Assembly: GCA_023412005.1 (NCBI GenBank)
Contig: JAEYOE010000026.1
Span: forward strand, 27,748 to 91,747
Direction: 5' to 3'
DNA: 64,000 bases
From: Bacillota bacterium
GTDB taxonomy: Bacteria > Bacillota > Clostridia > Christensenellales > SZUA-584
Below the pieces are notes generated by a model. It had not been told where the DNA came from and ran no database searches. It was given only the letters and a program-made list of their open reading frames with translations. Shown piece by piece: positions 1 to 8,550 of this stretch (position 1 is the stretch's first letter; every line of letters starts with the position of its first letter). The translations under genes and the position numbers were made by a program.

Positions 1-2
1 GC

Positions 3-233
3 CTCGTGTGCGCAATGATGATGAGAAAAGTGGGCCTTGGCAAGTTTTTTCTTGCATGTATCCTCGGTGGTGCCATCATGACGGTAGGGTACGGTGTATT
101 TGAATGGGTGGTTTTCGGCTGGACATATGCCGCAGGCACGCTGCCGTTTAACCTGCTACAGTGGGCGGCAGGTGTGGCAGTGGCTGTCGCCGTTTATTAC
201 CCGGTAAAAAGAACAAGAGGGATACTGGTATGA
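3..233 (+). CDS. ECF transporter S component, C-terminal part (partial)
   Basis: The reading frame is open to the left edge, so the gene starts outside the window. The visible 77 codons hold two hydrophobic stretches: one around the segment LACILGGAIMTVGYGVF and one around FNLLQWAAGVAVAVAVYY. They end in a short basic tail (PVKRTRG). The pattern of a conserved glycine-rich helix followed by a P-x-N-L-x-Q helix resembles the last two helices of substrate-binding S components of energy-coupling-factor vitamin transporters. That assignment is by family resemblance only and the substrate cannot be named. The stop overlaps the start of the next gene (ATGA), which suggests translational coupling. 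Confidence 0.5.
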   Translation, partial: LVCAMMMRKVGLGKFFLACILGGAIMTVGYGVFEWVVFGWTYAAGTLPFNLLQWAAGVAVAVAVYYPVKRTRGILV

Positions 234-961
234 AACTGACATGTATCGGGCGTTACGGGCCGTACCCGCGCGCGGGAGGCAGCACATCCTGCTATCTGTT
301 GTCGCATAACGGAAAAAACATTGTCATCGATATGGGCTGCGGCTCATTAACACGGCTTCTTGGGCTGATTCGCCCGGCCGATATCGACGCGTTGCTGCTT
401 TCGCACCTGCATGCCGACCATATGGGCGACATGCTGACGCTGCGATACGCGCTGGATGCTTCCAAGAAGATGGGGCATAGAACGCAGCCTTTGCTCAGTT
501 ACTTACCGGCTCAGCCGGAAACCGAATCCGCTCTGATTCAATCGCACGGAATGATCGATGCGCACATCATTGAAGACGGCATGACGGCAGAGATTTGCGG
601 CATAAATGTAAGCTTCGCGCTGATGCCGCACCCGGTTCCGAGCTACGCCATGCGGTTTGAGGCAGACGGCAAGGTCTTCGTGTTTTCGGGCGACACGCGC
701 GAAACGGATAGGCTGGCACCGTTTGCGGCGGGTGCCGATTTGCTGCTGATGGAAGCGGCTTTTCTCTCGCGCGACAAAACACCCGGCGCGCCGCATGTGG
801 ATGCGGTGGAGGCGGGTGCCATTGCGCTGAAAGCGCAGGCGAAGCGCATGCTGGTCACACACATTTTTCCCGAATACAACGAGTACGACATTTTAAATGA
901 GGTGAAAAAAAGCTTCCCGTCAGCCGAGCTGATTGAGGAAATGCGCTCTTACGAGGTTTAG
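230..961 (+). CDS. MBL-fold metallo-hydrolase (RNase Z-like family)
   Basis: The protein has 243 residues. The metal-binding signature HLHADH lies at residues 59-64. A second-half GDTRETD aspartate motif and a late histidine in VTHIFPEYN follow, as in metallo-beta-lactamase-fold hydrolases of the RNase Z/arylsulfatase-like group. It probably binds two zinc ions and acts in the cytoplasm; no signal peptide is visible. The ATG at 230 was chosen over an in-frame upstream start at 161 because the N-terminus MKLTCIGRYGPYP is typical of the family and overlaps the previous stop by four bases. The substrate is unknown; the family includes nucleases and phosphodiesterases. Confidence 0.85.
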   Translation: MKLTCIGRYGPYPRAGGSTSCYLLSHNGKNIVIDMGCGSLTRLLGLIRPADIDALLLSHLHADHMGDMLTLRYALDASKKMGHRTQPLLSYLPAQPETESALIQSHGMIDAHIIEDGMTAEICGINVSFALMPHPVPSYAMRFEADGKVFVFSGDTRETDRLAPFAAGADLLLMEAAFLSRDKTPGAPHVDAVEAGAIALKAQAKRMLVTHIFPEYNEYDILNEVKKSFPSAELIEEMRSYEV

Positions 962-963
962 CC

Positions 964-3225
964 GTGAGACGCGTGATGCCCATAGGCAAGGTCATGAACA
1001 GACGCCCGCTCTTCGTGATGGCTGTTTGTTTTGCGCCCGGCATCGTGCTCGGACGGTATATACAAGCCACATCGCTATACATTGCAGCCGTTTCGGTTAT
1101 CGCCGCAGCGGCTGTTTGTTTATGGCTCGCGAAAAAAACAAAGGCGGCATTTGTTTTTGTCTGTGCGGCACTGGCCTTTGCCGGATCGTTTTTGGCCTCT
1201 TCGGCTGTCAGCACACCGACGTATCAAAGCGGCATGAGGGTGGTGACAGGGCATGTGGCCGATGTTCCATACACAAACGAACACGGCAGCCAAGTGTTCA
1301 TGCTGGAAGACGCAAGGCTTGACGGGATAGCGTGCGGTGGCATTCGGCTATATGCTCCCGCTTTTCCTCAATTGAAAAGCGGCGATCTGATTGAAGCCGA
1401 AGCAGATGTTAAGGTGCCGGTCGGTGTACGCAATCCCGGCGGCTTTGATGAAAGGCTCTATCTTAAGTCGGAAGGAGTACAGTATAAAGCGTTTGCGTCA
1501 TCCGTAACGGTGACCGGCCGCAGCACGTCGTTCCTTTCCGTTATGGCACAAATTCGCAGCAGCCTAAGCGATGTGATTGATAACCTTTTTGCGCGGGATA
1601 CCGCCGGGGTGGCCAAGGGAATGCTGCTTGGGGAGAAGCAATCTCTCGATGCGGATACATACGTTGCGTTTCAAGATACCGGGATGGTGCATGTGCTCGC
1701 CGTATCGGGCTTGAACGCGGTGATTCTCATTGTGACTGTTTACGGCTTCTTCAAGCTGGTGAAGCTTGGGCGCAGGGCGTCTCTTGTTGTGACAGTACTG
1801 TTTATTGTTTTTTATACATGCCTCACCGGATTAACACCGTCTATCGTCCGGGCTGCCATCATGGCATCAGTGCTGCTGCTCGCAAGGCATACCGGAAAAC
1901 AGACAGATACGCTTTCTGGCTTGGCGCTGGCGTTTATTATATCGCTGATGGTCAATCCGCTCGATTTGTTTATGGTCGGCTTCCAGCTCTCTTATGGCGC
2001 GGTTTTCGGGCTGCTAACCCTTGGCGCACAGCTAAAGCGGCTGCTTGACAAGCTATTGCCTTGGAGCCTGCCGGAAATGATATCCGCTGCGGTCGGCGGT
2101 ACAGCGGGAACCACAGCTGTGCTCGCCGCATCGTTCAACCGTCTCTCATTGGTTGGCATTGTTGCAAACGTGGTGGTGCTGCCGCTCGCGTCGCTGGCTA
2201 TGATACTTGTTTTTATTGTCACACTATTGGGGCTTGTCATCGGGGAAGCCGCCTCTTATCTCGCGTTTGTGGTTGATTGGCTGATACGGTTGATGCTGGT
2301 TTTGATTAACGCTTTGTCCGTACTGCCGTTTGCCGCATTTAACGTGGCTTCGCCGCCGTGGTTTATGACGATTGCCGGTTTTATATTGCTGTTCATCATA
2401 TCAAAATACTTATTAATCAGCGCAAGGCTGAAAACCGTGCTCAGCGGCATGCTGACGGCGGCTGTAATCATAGTACTGATAATGACGCAGCCGACGGGTA
2501 TGGCGGTCACGTTTTTGGATGTGGGGCAGGGGGATGCGGCGTACATAAGGACGGCGCAGGGCGGCGACTATTTTGTGGATGGCGGGCCGCAAAGCAGTGC
2601 GGACGAGGTGGTGAGCTTTGCGGTGCGCAACGGCATCGCGCCGGATGCCGCATTTGTATCGCACACCGATGATGATCATTTTACGGGGCTTAAGGCGCTT
2701 TATAGCAGCGGTATACTCAAAAAGGTTTATTGCAGCGCCCAAGAATACGAGACGGTGTCGGCTGCGATGCCAAACGCCCGTGTGGTGCCGCTGTCGGCTG
2801 GAGACACGGTTCTGCTGGACGATCAAACAAAAGCCGTGGTATTATACCCGTACGCAGACAGCGACGCAAAAGAAACGAACGACTTGTCGCTGGTGCTGCT
2901 GATTGAGCACAAGGGCCACCGCGTGCTGCTGACGGGCGATATCTCCGGAGACATAGAGACGCGGCTGTTTACCGGCCTTGGCCCGATAGACATATACAAA
3001 GCGGCGCATCATGGGTCGGCTCATTCGTCGTATCGGCTGCCGCTCAGCGCTGTGATGCCGCTGTACAGCGTGGTGAGCGTGGGAGAGAACAGCTTCGGGC
3101 ATCCAAGCACGCTCGCGCTGAAGAACCTTGAGGATTACAGCGGCGAGGTGTATACAACGCTGCAAGACCATGCGGTTACGTTCCGCATCGCAGATGAAAT
3201 TTCTATTGAAACATATGGTGACTAG
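964..3225 (+). CDS. comEC: DNA internalization competence protein ComEC/Rec2
   Basis: The protein has 753 residues, a usual ComEC length. ComEC forms the inner-membrane channel that imports single-stranded DNA during natural transformation. The N-terminal part has transmembrane helices and a soluble domain. The central competence domain contains the family segment MVHVLAVSGLNAV (around residue 245) followed by many helices. The C-terminal third is an MBL-fold domain starting at DVGQGDAAYI, with the metal motif HTDDDH and a later AAHHGSAHSS. The GTG at 964 has GAGG seven bases upstream; ATG at 994 (MNRRPLF) is an alternative. It begins two bases after the MBL gene. A broken copy of its 3' end lies at about 6565-6763. 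Confidence 0.93.
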   Translation: MRRVMPIGKVMNRRPLFVMAVCFAPGIVLGRYIQATSLYIAAVSVIAAAAVCLWLAKKTKAAFVFVCAALAFAGSFLASSAVSTPTYQSGMRVVTGHVADVPYTNEHGSQVFMLEDARLDGIACGGIRLYAPAFPQLKSGDLIEAEADVKVPVGVRNPGGFDERLYLKSEGVQYKAFASSVTVTGRSTSFLSVMAQIRSSLSDVIDNLFARDTAGVAKGMLLGEKQSLDADTYVAFQDTGMVHVLAVSGLNAVILIVTVYGFFKLVKLGRRASLVVTVLFIVFYTCLTGLTPSIVRAAIMASVLLLARHTGKQTDTLSGLALAFIISLMVNPLDLFMVGFQLSYGAVFGLLTLGAQLKRLLDKLLPWSLPEMISAAVGGTAGTTAVLAASFNRLSLVGIVANVVVLPLASLAMILVFIVTLLGLVIGEAASYLAFVVDWLIRLMLVLINALSVLPFAAFNVASPPWFMTIAGFILLFIISKYLLISARLKTVLSGMLTAAVIIVLIMTQPTGMAVTFLDVGQGDAAYIRTAQGGDYFVDGGPQSSADEVVSFAVRNGIAPDAAFVSHTDDDHFTGLKALYSSGILKKVYCSAQEYETVSAAMPNARVVPLSAGDTVLLDDQTKAVVLYPYADSDAKETNDLSLVLLIEHKGHRVLLTGDISGDIETRLFTGLGPIDIYKAAHHGSAHSSYRLPLSAVMPLYSVVSVGENSFGHPSTLALKNLEDYSGEVYTTLQDHAVTFRIADEISIETYGD

Positions 3226-3253
3226 ATAAAAAACCTGTTCATTAAATGCAAAC

Positions 3254-3285
3254 GGGTTCCAATCACTTCTCGGTGATTGAAACCC
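3254..3285. terminator. Hairpin between convergent comEC and protease genes
   Basis: GGGTTC-CAATCAC, a six-base loop and GTGATTG-A-AACCC form a stem of about 12 pairs with one mismatch between two convergent genes. No clear T-run follows on the plus strand. On the minus strand the nearest T-run is about 25 bases further on. It probably helps end transcription in both directions, but it is not a canonical terminator. Confidence 0.45.
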
Positions 3286-3377
3286 TGCAAAGATAACTTT
3301 GGCCTGGTCCACCACAACCATTGACATAGAGCCTTTTTTGCATAACCGTTTTGATACTCTATATAACAGAGCCTCTT

Positions 3378-6300
3378 TTATTTAACGGTCACCGTACAAT
3401 ATACAGTTAAGCCGTTACTCGTCGTCGCTGTGATAACAGCCGATCCGGGTGCAATGCCCTTCACCCTGCCCTTTGCGTCCACAGTGGCAACAGCAGAACC
3501 ACTGCTCGTCCATGTGACTGTTTTAAAGTCGGTGGTTTTGGGCAGCACTGTTGCTTTCAGCGAGGCCGTTTTGCCTGTTTTGATAGTGAGCGCCGTCTTT
3601 GATATCTTAACGCCCGCGGGAAAAATGGGTGTCACCGTCACGGTGCAGCTTGCGGAAGCCCCGCTGCCGTCTTTCGCGGTGCAGGTAATCACAGCTGTGC
3701 CGCCCGCTTTCCCCGTGACCACGCCGGAACTCGACACGGAAGCGACATTGGGGTTACGAGATGTCCAATTCACTTTCTTGCTGCTGGCCGTGACTGGATC
3801 GAACGAGGCGATCAGCTTGACTTTTTCCTTTCGCGCAATCGTGGCATCACCAAGATTCAGCGAGATGGCAGCCACAGGCTGCTGAACGGTAATCGTCTTT
3901 ATTACCGTCGTTGTCTTTGTTCTCACTCGGCCCTTACTGTCTGTCGTTTGCGATACCACCTTTGTTGTGATGGTCGCCTTGCCGCCCGCCAGAAGCGTCA
4001 CGTTACCGCTTTCGTCCACTGTTGCCAAAGATGGATTGGAGGATGTATACGTGACCGAGATCACAGTATAGCCTTTGGGCGCCGCGGGTGGCGCGACGGT
4101 AAACGCGGTCCCCGCATTTGCCTTAGCGGATATTTTTTTAGCAGGGATGCTCCCCAAATGCGGTGGCTGCCCGATTGCGACGCTGAATGAGGCTGTATTG
4201 CTTGTATTCTCCGCATCACGAGCTGCCACTGTATATGTGCCTGCGGTTAGTCCGCTGAATACGTTCGCGCTCTGCCAGGGCGCCCCGTTAATGGCATATT
4301 CGTATCTGCCGCTGTTGCCTCCCGACGCGGTTACGGTTATGGAACCGCCTGCCGCACCGTATACCGTCACATCCGTCTTCGTATAGCTGAGTCCTACAGG
4401 GGCTTGCGACACAGTAACGTCGATAAAAACACTTTGACCTTCTGCTGTATAAGTCACCCTTGTGGTTCCCGCTTTAAGCCCGGTAAAGGTGCTGTCGGTG
4501 CGCGAAAGATATGTGCTGTCAAAACTCCATGAGCCACCTAAAACATTCGGCGTCAATGTAATGCTTTTGCCGACTCCTATATGCCCGCCGCTCACCGACG
4601 GTGTCAGCTTGAGTGACGGTGTCCAGGCGGCGTATAGTGTGACGTTGCCCGCCGGTATCGTATCGGAATTGAAATTCCAGGGGGTGACACAGGTCGGTTC
4701 CCTATACCAGCCAAGGAAGCGGTGTCCCTCCTTTGCGGGCGCAGCCGGTGCTTGAATCAAAGCGCCGTAGCTGGCCGAAACAGGGGCGACAGTGCTGCCG
4801 CCCTGACCGTCAAAGAAGATGGTATACTGATTGATTGTCCATTTGGCATACAACGAGAGATCGGTGTCCGGCATTCTGTCATTGGCGAAATCCCACTTGT
4901 CTGTACACGCCGGATCCATGTACCAACCGTCGAACGTGTAACCGGGCTTCTTGGGAGAAATGGGTTCTGAAAGCAATGAGTCTGCGGTTGTGACTATTGA
5001 ATCAACCTCGCTGCCGCCCTGCACATGGAACGTCACCGTGCGCGTGGGTGCGCTTTCCGGTAAGGTAAACGCGAATATACACGTATCGCAGGGCCCGAGG
5101 GGAAAATACTTGTACAGGTCTGTCCAGCTTGTGCCGTCGGTGGAACAAAACGACTGCCCCGGTGCGTACCGGCTCGACGGCGTAAACTCAACCGGCAGAG
5201 CGGTGCCGGTACCGGGGCTTGAGTAGCTGACAATTACCTCGTACTGCTGCCCGGAAGACAGAAATACGGGGCTTAGCAAATCAACGCGCGCATACCCCGC
5301 GTCGGTCACCGTACCGGCCTGAGGCGTACCCCAGGCGTTAACAAACTTTCCGGATGCGTTGGCTGTGCGTATCTGTATTGTGTAATCGGTGTTGTCGGAC
5401 TTGGTGTACATGCCAATTGTCGTGAGCTTTTCCGAACCGGTCGCAGTAAATACGCTTTTGGTATAAACGGTTTCGCTTTCGTCAAAAGCAAGATTCAAAA
5501 GCCAGCCCAGTTCGTCGTGGGTATACATTTTCTCGTTCTCAATCCTTGGCATGAGTTCGAACGCACCGGCGTCCGTGTTTAAAGTTTTGTCGTAATAAGA
5601 GATGTAGAAATAACCCTCATCGCCCCAATCGGCACCCCAACTGTTTTTAATAATCCAGGCACCATCTCCGGGTGGGGTATTCCTGAAGTTGGACGCGGCG
5701 TAGTTATCGTCCCACCCAACCAAAGTGACCGCATGGTTGGTATACGAAAACACCGGATTATAGTAACTGGTGGTTGTTCCTTCATAGCAGTAGCCGGGAT
5801 TGTGAAAGTAGCTGATTGATAGAGCGCCTTTTTCCATCAGCATTGTTTTCCATTCGGTATTGTCCTGCGTGTCGGATACCTTGTGGGCGATAGACCAGCT
5901 TTTCAGCGTGTATTCAGGTGCGTACACAGCAGAAGGCGTGCCGCTGTCATAAGGAACCTGATATTCCCAAACGGGGCTCACACCGCGCGTGAACATCGCC
6001 GCAGCATTACAGTCGTTCGCGCCGACATTATATGGGGTTTCCCCGGCTGAAAGATAATAGCAGGGCTGTCCATCCACACTTGTAAAGGCGATATAAGCTA
6101 GCTGCCATTCTGAAAAGTCAGGATTGTCTGCCAAATTGTTCGATTTCAATATGCTTTCGGCAGAGCCGATGGCTGAATGGGCCCAGCAGGTGCCGTAAGG
6201 TATCTGGTTTCTCACAGGCGTCAGCCGTGAGTCGTCCAGACGGTATGCGGGGAGAAAGGAAGCGGCATTCATTACCGAACCGGACGAGTCGTCATGGATT

Positions 6301-6461
6301 GTAGAAACCGGCATCGACATGCCGCCGTCGCGGTACTGCTCCGGCGGCTTCTCCGGGTAACATGCCAAGCCGTCATCTCCCAGCGCAGGCGAAGGGATAA
6401 ATAAAAAGGCCAGAACAAACGTTAACAACAACGCTGTCAATTTCTTAAAGGCTTTTGTCAT
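3378..6461 (-). CDS. Secreted papain-family (C1) cysteine protease with lectin-like, InlB and Big_2 repeats
   Basis: The product has 1027 residues. Residues 1-28 form a signal peptide (MTKAFKKL, a hydrophobic core, then PSPALG). The C1 peptidase domain carries the catalytic Cys92 in GTCWAHSA, His243 in NHAVTLVGW and Asn273 in KNSWGADWG. A lectin-like domain (about 320-470) follows, as is common behind C1 peptidases of Clostridia. Two InlB-type repeats (about 474-541 and 545-613) and several immunoglobulin-like units, the last two clearly Big_2, reach the C-terminus. No LPXTG or SLH anchor is visible. The start at 6461 has GGAG seven bases upstream; an ATG at 6467 lies too close to it. The gene interrupts the usual comEC-holA neighbourhood and is flanked by a comEC remnant. 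It is likely a surface or secreted protease; the substrate is unknown. Confidence 0.9.
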   Translation of the reverse strand: MTKAFKKLTALLLTFVLAFLFIPSPALGDDGLACYPEKPPEQYRDGGMSMPVSTIHDDSSGSVMNAASFLPAYRLDDSRLTPVRNQIPYGTCWAHSAIGSAESILKSNNLADNPDFSEWQLAYIAFTSVDGQPCYYLSAGETPYNVGANDCNAAAMFTRGVSPVWEYQVPYDSGTPSAVYAPEYTLKSWSIAHKVSDTQDNTEWKTMLMEKGALSISYFHNPGYCYEGTTTSYYNPVFSYTNHAVTLVGWDDNYAASNFRNTPPGDGAWIIKNSWGADWGDEGYFYISYYDKTLNTDAGAFELMPRIENEKMYTHDELGWLLNLAFDESETVYTKSVFTATGSEKLTTIGMYTKSDNTDYTIQIRTANASGKFVNAWGTPQAGTVTDAGYARVDLLSPVFLSSGQQYEVIVSYSSPGTGTALPVEFTPSSRYAPGQSFCSTDGTSWTDLYKYFPLGPCDTCIFAFTLPESAPTRTVTFHVQGGSEVDSIVTTADSLLSEPISPKKPGYTFDGWYMDPACTDKWDFANDRMPDTDLSLYAKWTINQYTIFFDGQGGSTVAPVSASYGALIQAPAAPAKEGHRFLGWYREPTCVTPWNFNSDTIPAGNVTLYAAWTPSLKLTPSVSGGHIGVGKSITLTPNVLGGSWSFDSTYLSRTDSTFTGLKAGTTRVTYTAEGQSVFIDVTVSQAPVGLSYTKTDVTVYGAAGGSITVTASGGNSGRYEYAINGAPWQSANVFSGLTAGTYTVAARDAENTSNTASFSVAIGQPPHLGSIPAKKISAKANAGTAFTVAPPAAPKGYTVISVTYTSSNPSLATVDESGNVTLLAGGKATITTKVVSQTTDSKGRVRTKTTTVIKTITVQQPVAAISLNLGDATIARKEKVKLIASFDPVTASSKKVNWTSRNPNVASVSSSGVVTGKAGGTAVITCTAKDGSGASASCTVTVTPIFPAGVKISKTALTIKTGKTASLKATVLPKTTDFKTVTWTSSGSAVATVDAKGRVKGIAPGSAVITATTSNGLTVYCTVTVK

Positions 6462-6564
6462 AAACATACTCCAGAGCCGGAGATAACTCCGACATAGCTG
6501 TGAATTTATTTTAGTAATATATACCACATTTTCTTCGCTGCTAAACAGTTTGGAAGAGTTTGCT

Positions 6565-6763
6565 GCGGTATACAGGAATACGGGTCGATCAACCCTGCGA
6601 TGCGGGTGCACAGATGGTGCCGCTCAACGTGGGGCACACGGTTCTGCTGGACGATGAAACAAAAGCCGTGGTATTATACCCGTATAAGAAAACAGCATAG
6701 CAAGACCATGCGGTTACGTTCCGCATCGCAGAGGATATCACAGATCAAATTTATGGTGAGTAA
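6565..6763 (+). pseudogene. Degenerate duplicate of the comEC 3' end
   Basis: Bases 6641-6690 match comEC from about 2809 almost perfectly (peptide VLLDDETKAVVLYPY). Bases 6701-6732 are identical to comEC 3164-3195 (peptide DHAVTFRIA), and the copy ends YGE-stop where ComEC ends YGD-stop. About 300 bases between the two blocks are missing and an in-frame TAG sits at 6698-6700. Upstream of 6616 the match is weaker, and a one-base loss shifts the frame relative to comEC. The weaker match may extend left to about 6535. The remnant abuts the holA start codon. The patchwork of near-identical and diverged blocks suggests recombination or gene conversion. Confidence 0.85.
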
Positions 6764-7714
6764 ATGAAAAACCTATACATTTTTGCGGGCGATAATTATA
6801 TGGTGCGCAGCAGTTTAAAGAAGCTTAAAAGCGCGCTTAATATTCCATATGAAACGCTCAACATCACAGAATACAAATCGTGCCCCAAAGCGGACGAGCT
6901 GATTGCGGCCTGTGCCGAATACCCGTTCATGGCGGAAAACCGCTTGCTGGCCGTGCTGGATTGCCCGTGGCTATATGCATCCGGCAGCGCCGAAGAAGCC
7001 AAAAAGCTGGCGGCGTATGTGGATAAAATGCCGGAGACCACCGTGCTGGTGCTGTGCGGCAGCGAATCGCCCGACAAGCGGCGCGTGCTTTATAAACGCA
7101 TCAGTGAGCTGGGCGACGTGCGCGAGTTTGCCGCGCCCACAGCCGCTGCCTGTGCGGATTTTGTGATGGCTGAAGCCAAGGCTCAGGGGGCGCGCATGTC
7201 GATGAAGACAGCCGAAGAGCTTGTTTCTCTTTCCGGCTGCGACTATTTCACGCTAGAAAACGAATTGGCCAAGCTCACCGTATACAGCGATTTTCAGGAA
7301 ATCACATCGGCGCATGTGAAGGCCTGTGCATCGCGCTCGCTAGAGTATAATGTGTTTGAGATACACCGTCTTTTCGCCGAGAAGAAAGCACAGGCCGCAC
7401 GCGACTTGCTCGCGGAGATTTTGGAATCCGAAAGCCCCGAAGGGCTGATTGGCCTTTTTGCACGCAAGGTGAGGGATATGTACAAAACGAGAACGATGCT
7501 GGATGCCGGTTTTGCGGAAGAGCGTATCGCATCGGCGTTAAATGTGAAGAGCTATGCAGCGCGTATGCTCGTTAAAGAATGCGGCCGCTTTTCCGCAGCG
7601 CAGCTGCGTGAAGGGCTAAAGAGGCTGGCTGAACTCGATTTTGGTATCAAATCGGGCCAAGCGGATGCCGAGCTTGCGCTGAACGCTGCGCTTGTCAGCA
7701 TCTACGGACTATAG
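6764..7714 (+). CDS. holA: DNA polymerase III subunit delta
   Basis: The 316-residue protein matches HolA: an N-terminal segment NLYIFAGDNYMVRSSLKKL, a region with DCPWLY and VLVLCGSESPDKRR, and a C-terminal helical collar domain with FEIHRLFAEKKAQAARDLL. The delta subunit opens the sliding clamp within the clamp loader at the replication fork. In Bacillota holA commonly follows comEC and is followed by rpsT, as here apart from the inserted protease. The start codon directly follows the stop of the comEC remnant (TAAATG). The ribosome binding site is weak (GGTGAG close to the ATG), so translation may once have been coupled to comEC. Confidence 0.93.
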   Translation: MKNLYIFAGDNYMVRSSLKKLKSALNIPYETLNITEYKSCPKADELIAACAEYPFMAENRLLAVLDCPWLYASGSAEEAKKLAAYVDKMPETTVLVLCGSESPDKRRVLYKRISELGDVREFAAPTAAACADFVMAEAKAQGARMSMKTAEELVSLSGCDYFTLENELAKLTVYSDFQEITSAHVKACASRSLEYNVFEIHRLFAEKKAQAARDLLAEILESESPEGLIGLFARKVRDMYKTRTMLDAGFAEERIASALNVKSYAARMLVKECGRFSAAQLREGLKRLAELDFGIKSGQADAELALNAALVSIYGL

Positions 7715-7734
7715 AACTGTTTTCGGGGCAACAC

Positions 7735-7787
7735 AAAAAAGCCCGCAAGGAGAACCCTTAGGGGCTTAATCTTCGTGAATGTGGGCT
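7735..7787 (-). terminator. Rho-independent terminator of rpsT
   Basis: Read on the minus strand, AAAGCCCACA ... TTGCGGGCTTTTTTG forms a stem with an inner hairpin (AAGCCCCTAAGGGTT), followed by a T-run. It directly follows the rpsT stop codon and may also stop transcripts coming from holA. Confidence 0.75.
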
Positions 7788-8054
7788 TTAAGCTGTCATT
7801 GAAGAAAACGCTTTTGTGATCTGCGCTTTTTTGCGATTCACAGCGTTTTTATGGATCGTGCCCTTAAGAGCCGCTTTATCCAGCGCACCGGTGTATTCCT
7901 TATAAAGCTCGGTTGCCGCGTCTTTTTGTCCCTCAGCCACTGCTGCCTGGAATTTCTTCGCGATTGTTTTGAGCTCGGATTTGATGATGCGGTTCCTCAG
8001 ATTGGCCTTCGCCTCAACTTTCATGCGTCTTTCCGCCGATTTGATATTAGGCAA
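7788..8054 (-). CDS. rpsT: 30S ribosomal protein S20
   Basis: The protein has 88 residues, normal for S20, a primary 16S rRNA binding protein of the small subunit. The N-terminus (M)PNIKSAERR and the C-terminal segment GTIHKNAVNRKKAQITKAF are characteristic. The TTG at 8054 was chosen because S20 starts with MPNIKSA and because GGAGG lies nine bases upstream. The longer ORF from 8129 has no supporting site. S20 genes often use unusual start codons, linked in other bacteria to autoregulation. The gene is convergent with holA. Confidence 0.95.
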   Translation of the reverse strand: MPNIKSAERRMKVEAKANLRNRIIKSELKTIAKKFQAAVAEGQKDAATELYKEYTGALDKAALKGTIHKNAVNRKKAQITKAFSSMTA

Positions 8055-8250
8055 GTGTCCAAACCTCCATTTATTGATTCTCGTTTTGATAACGAATGGT
8101 ATTTTAACATAAGCCAACATGTTTTGCAACCGAATTTACGCAGGGTTTTTTAAGTTTTTGTCAGTAAAATGCGTGTATTTATGGTATATTGCCATAGCCG
8201 TGTGAAAATTAATATGATAAAATGAACCAAAAACATCGTCGGAGGAATTC

Positions 8251-8448
8251 ATGTATTGTAAAAAATGCGGAAAAACCTATAAAAAACCGAAAAAAGTCTG
8301 TGATGACTGCGGGCTGGCTCTTGTTAACGGCATCCCTCCTCAAACAGGAAAAGTGAAAGTGAAGAAAGGTCCCATCATTATCTTCGGGGCTCTCGTCGTG
8401 GTGATTGTTGCTGTATTCTTGCTTATCGGTCTTGGCATAATTTCATAA
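8251..8448 (+). CDS. Small zinc-ribbon membrane protein
   Basis: The protein has 65 residues. Cysteines in CKKCGK and CDDCG at the N-terminus form a zinc ribbon. A basic linker (KVKVKKG) and one transmembrane helix (IIIFGALVVVIVAVFLLIGLGII) close the protein. The zinc knuckle would lie in the cytoplasm, tethered to the membrane. A GGAGGA site precedes the ATG. The next gene has the same plan of zinc ribbon then transmembrane helix plus a large outer part, so the two may act together. Function unknown. Confidence 0.8.
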   Translation: MYCKKCGKTYKKPKKVCDDCGLALVNGIPPQTGKVKVKKGPIIIFGALVVVIVAVFLLIGLGIIS

Positions 8449-8550
8449 CGGTTCAGGCGGCTTGACGCTGCTTGACGCATACTTAATATGGCGGAAAAAA
8501 ATCATTGCATCATGGTGTCTTTATCAAATGTATGTGAAGGAGATAACGCT

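Noticed and set aside
503..862. Minus-strand ORF inside the MBL gene, and similar long antisense ORFs elsewhere (for example 19107-19895, 49290-50102, 50294-51184, 56436-57347)
   Set aside because: They mirror strongly conserved genes on the other strand, have no ribosome binding sites and have compositions rich in His/Arg/Cys typical of shadow frames.
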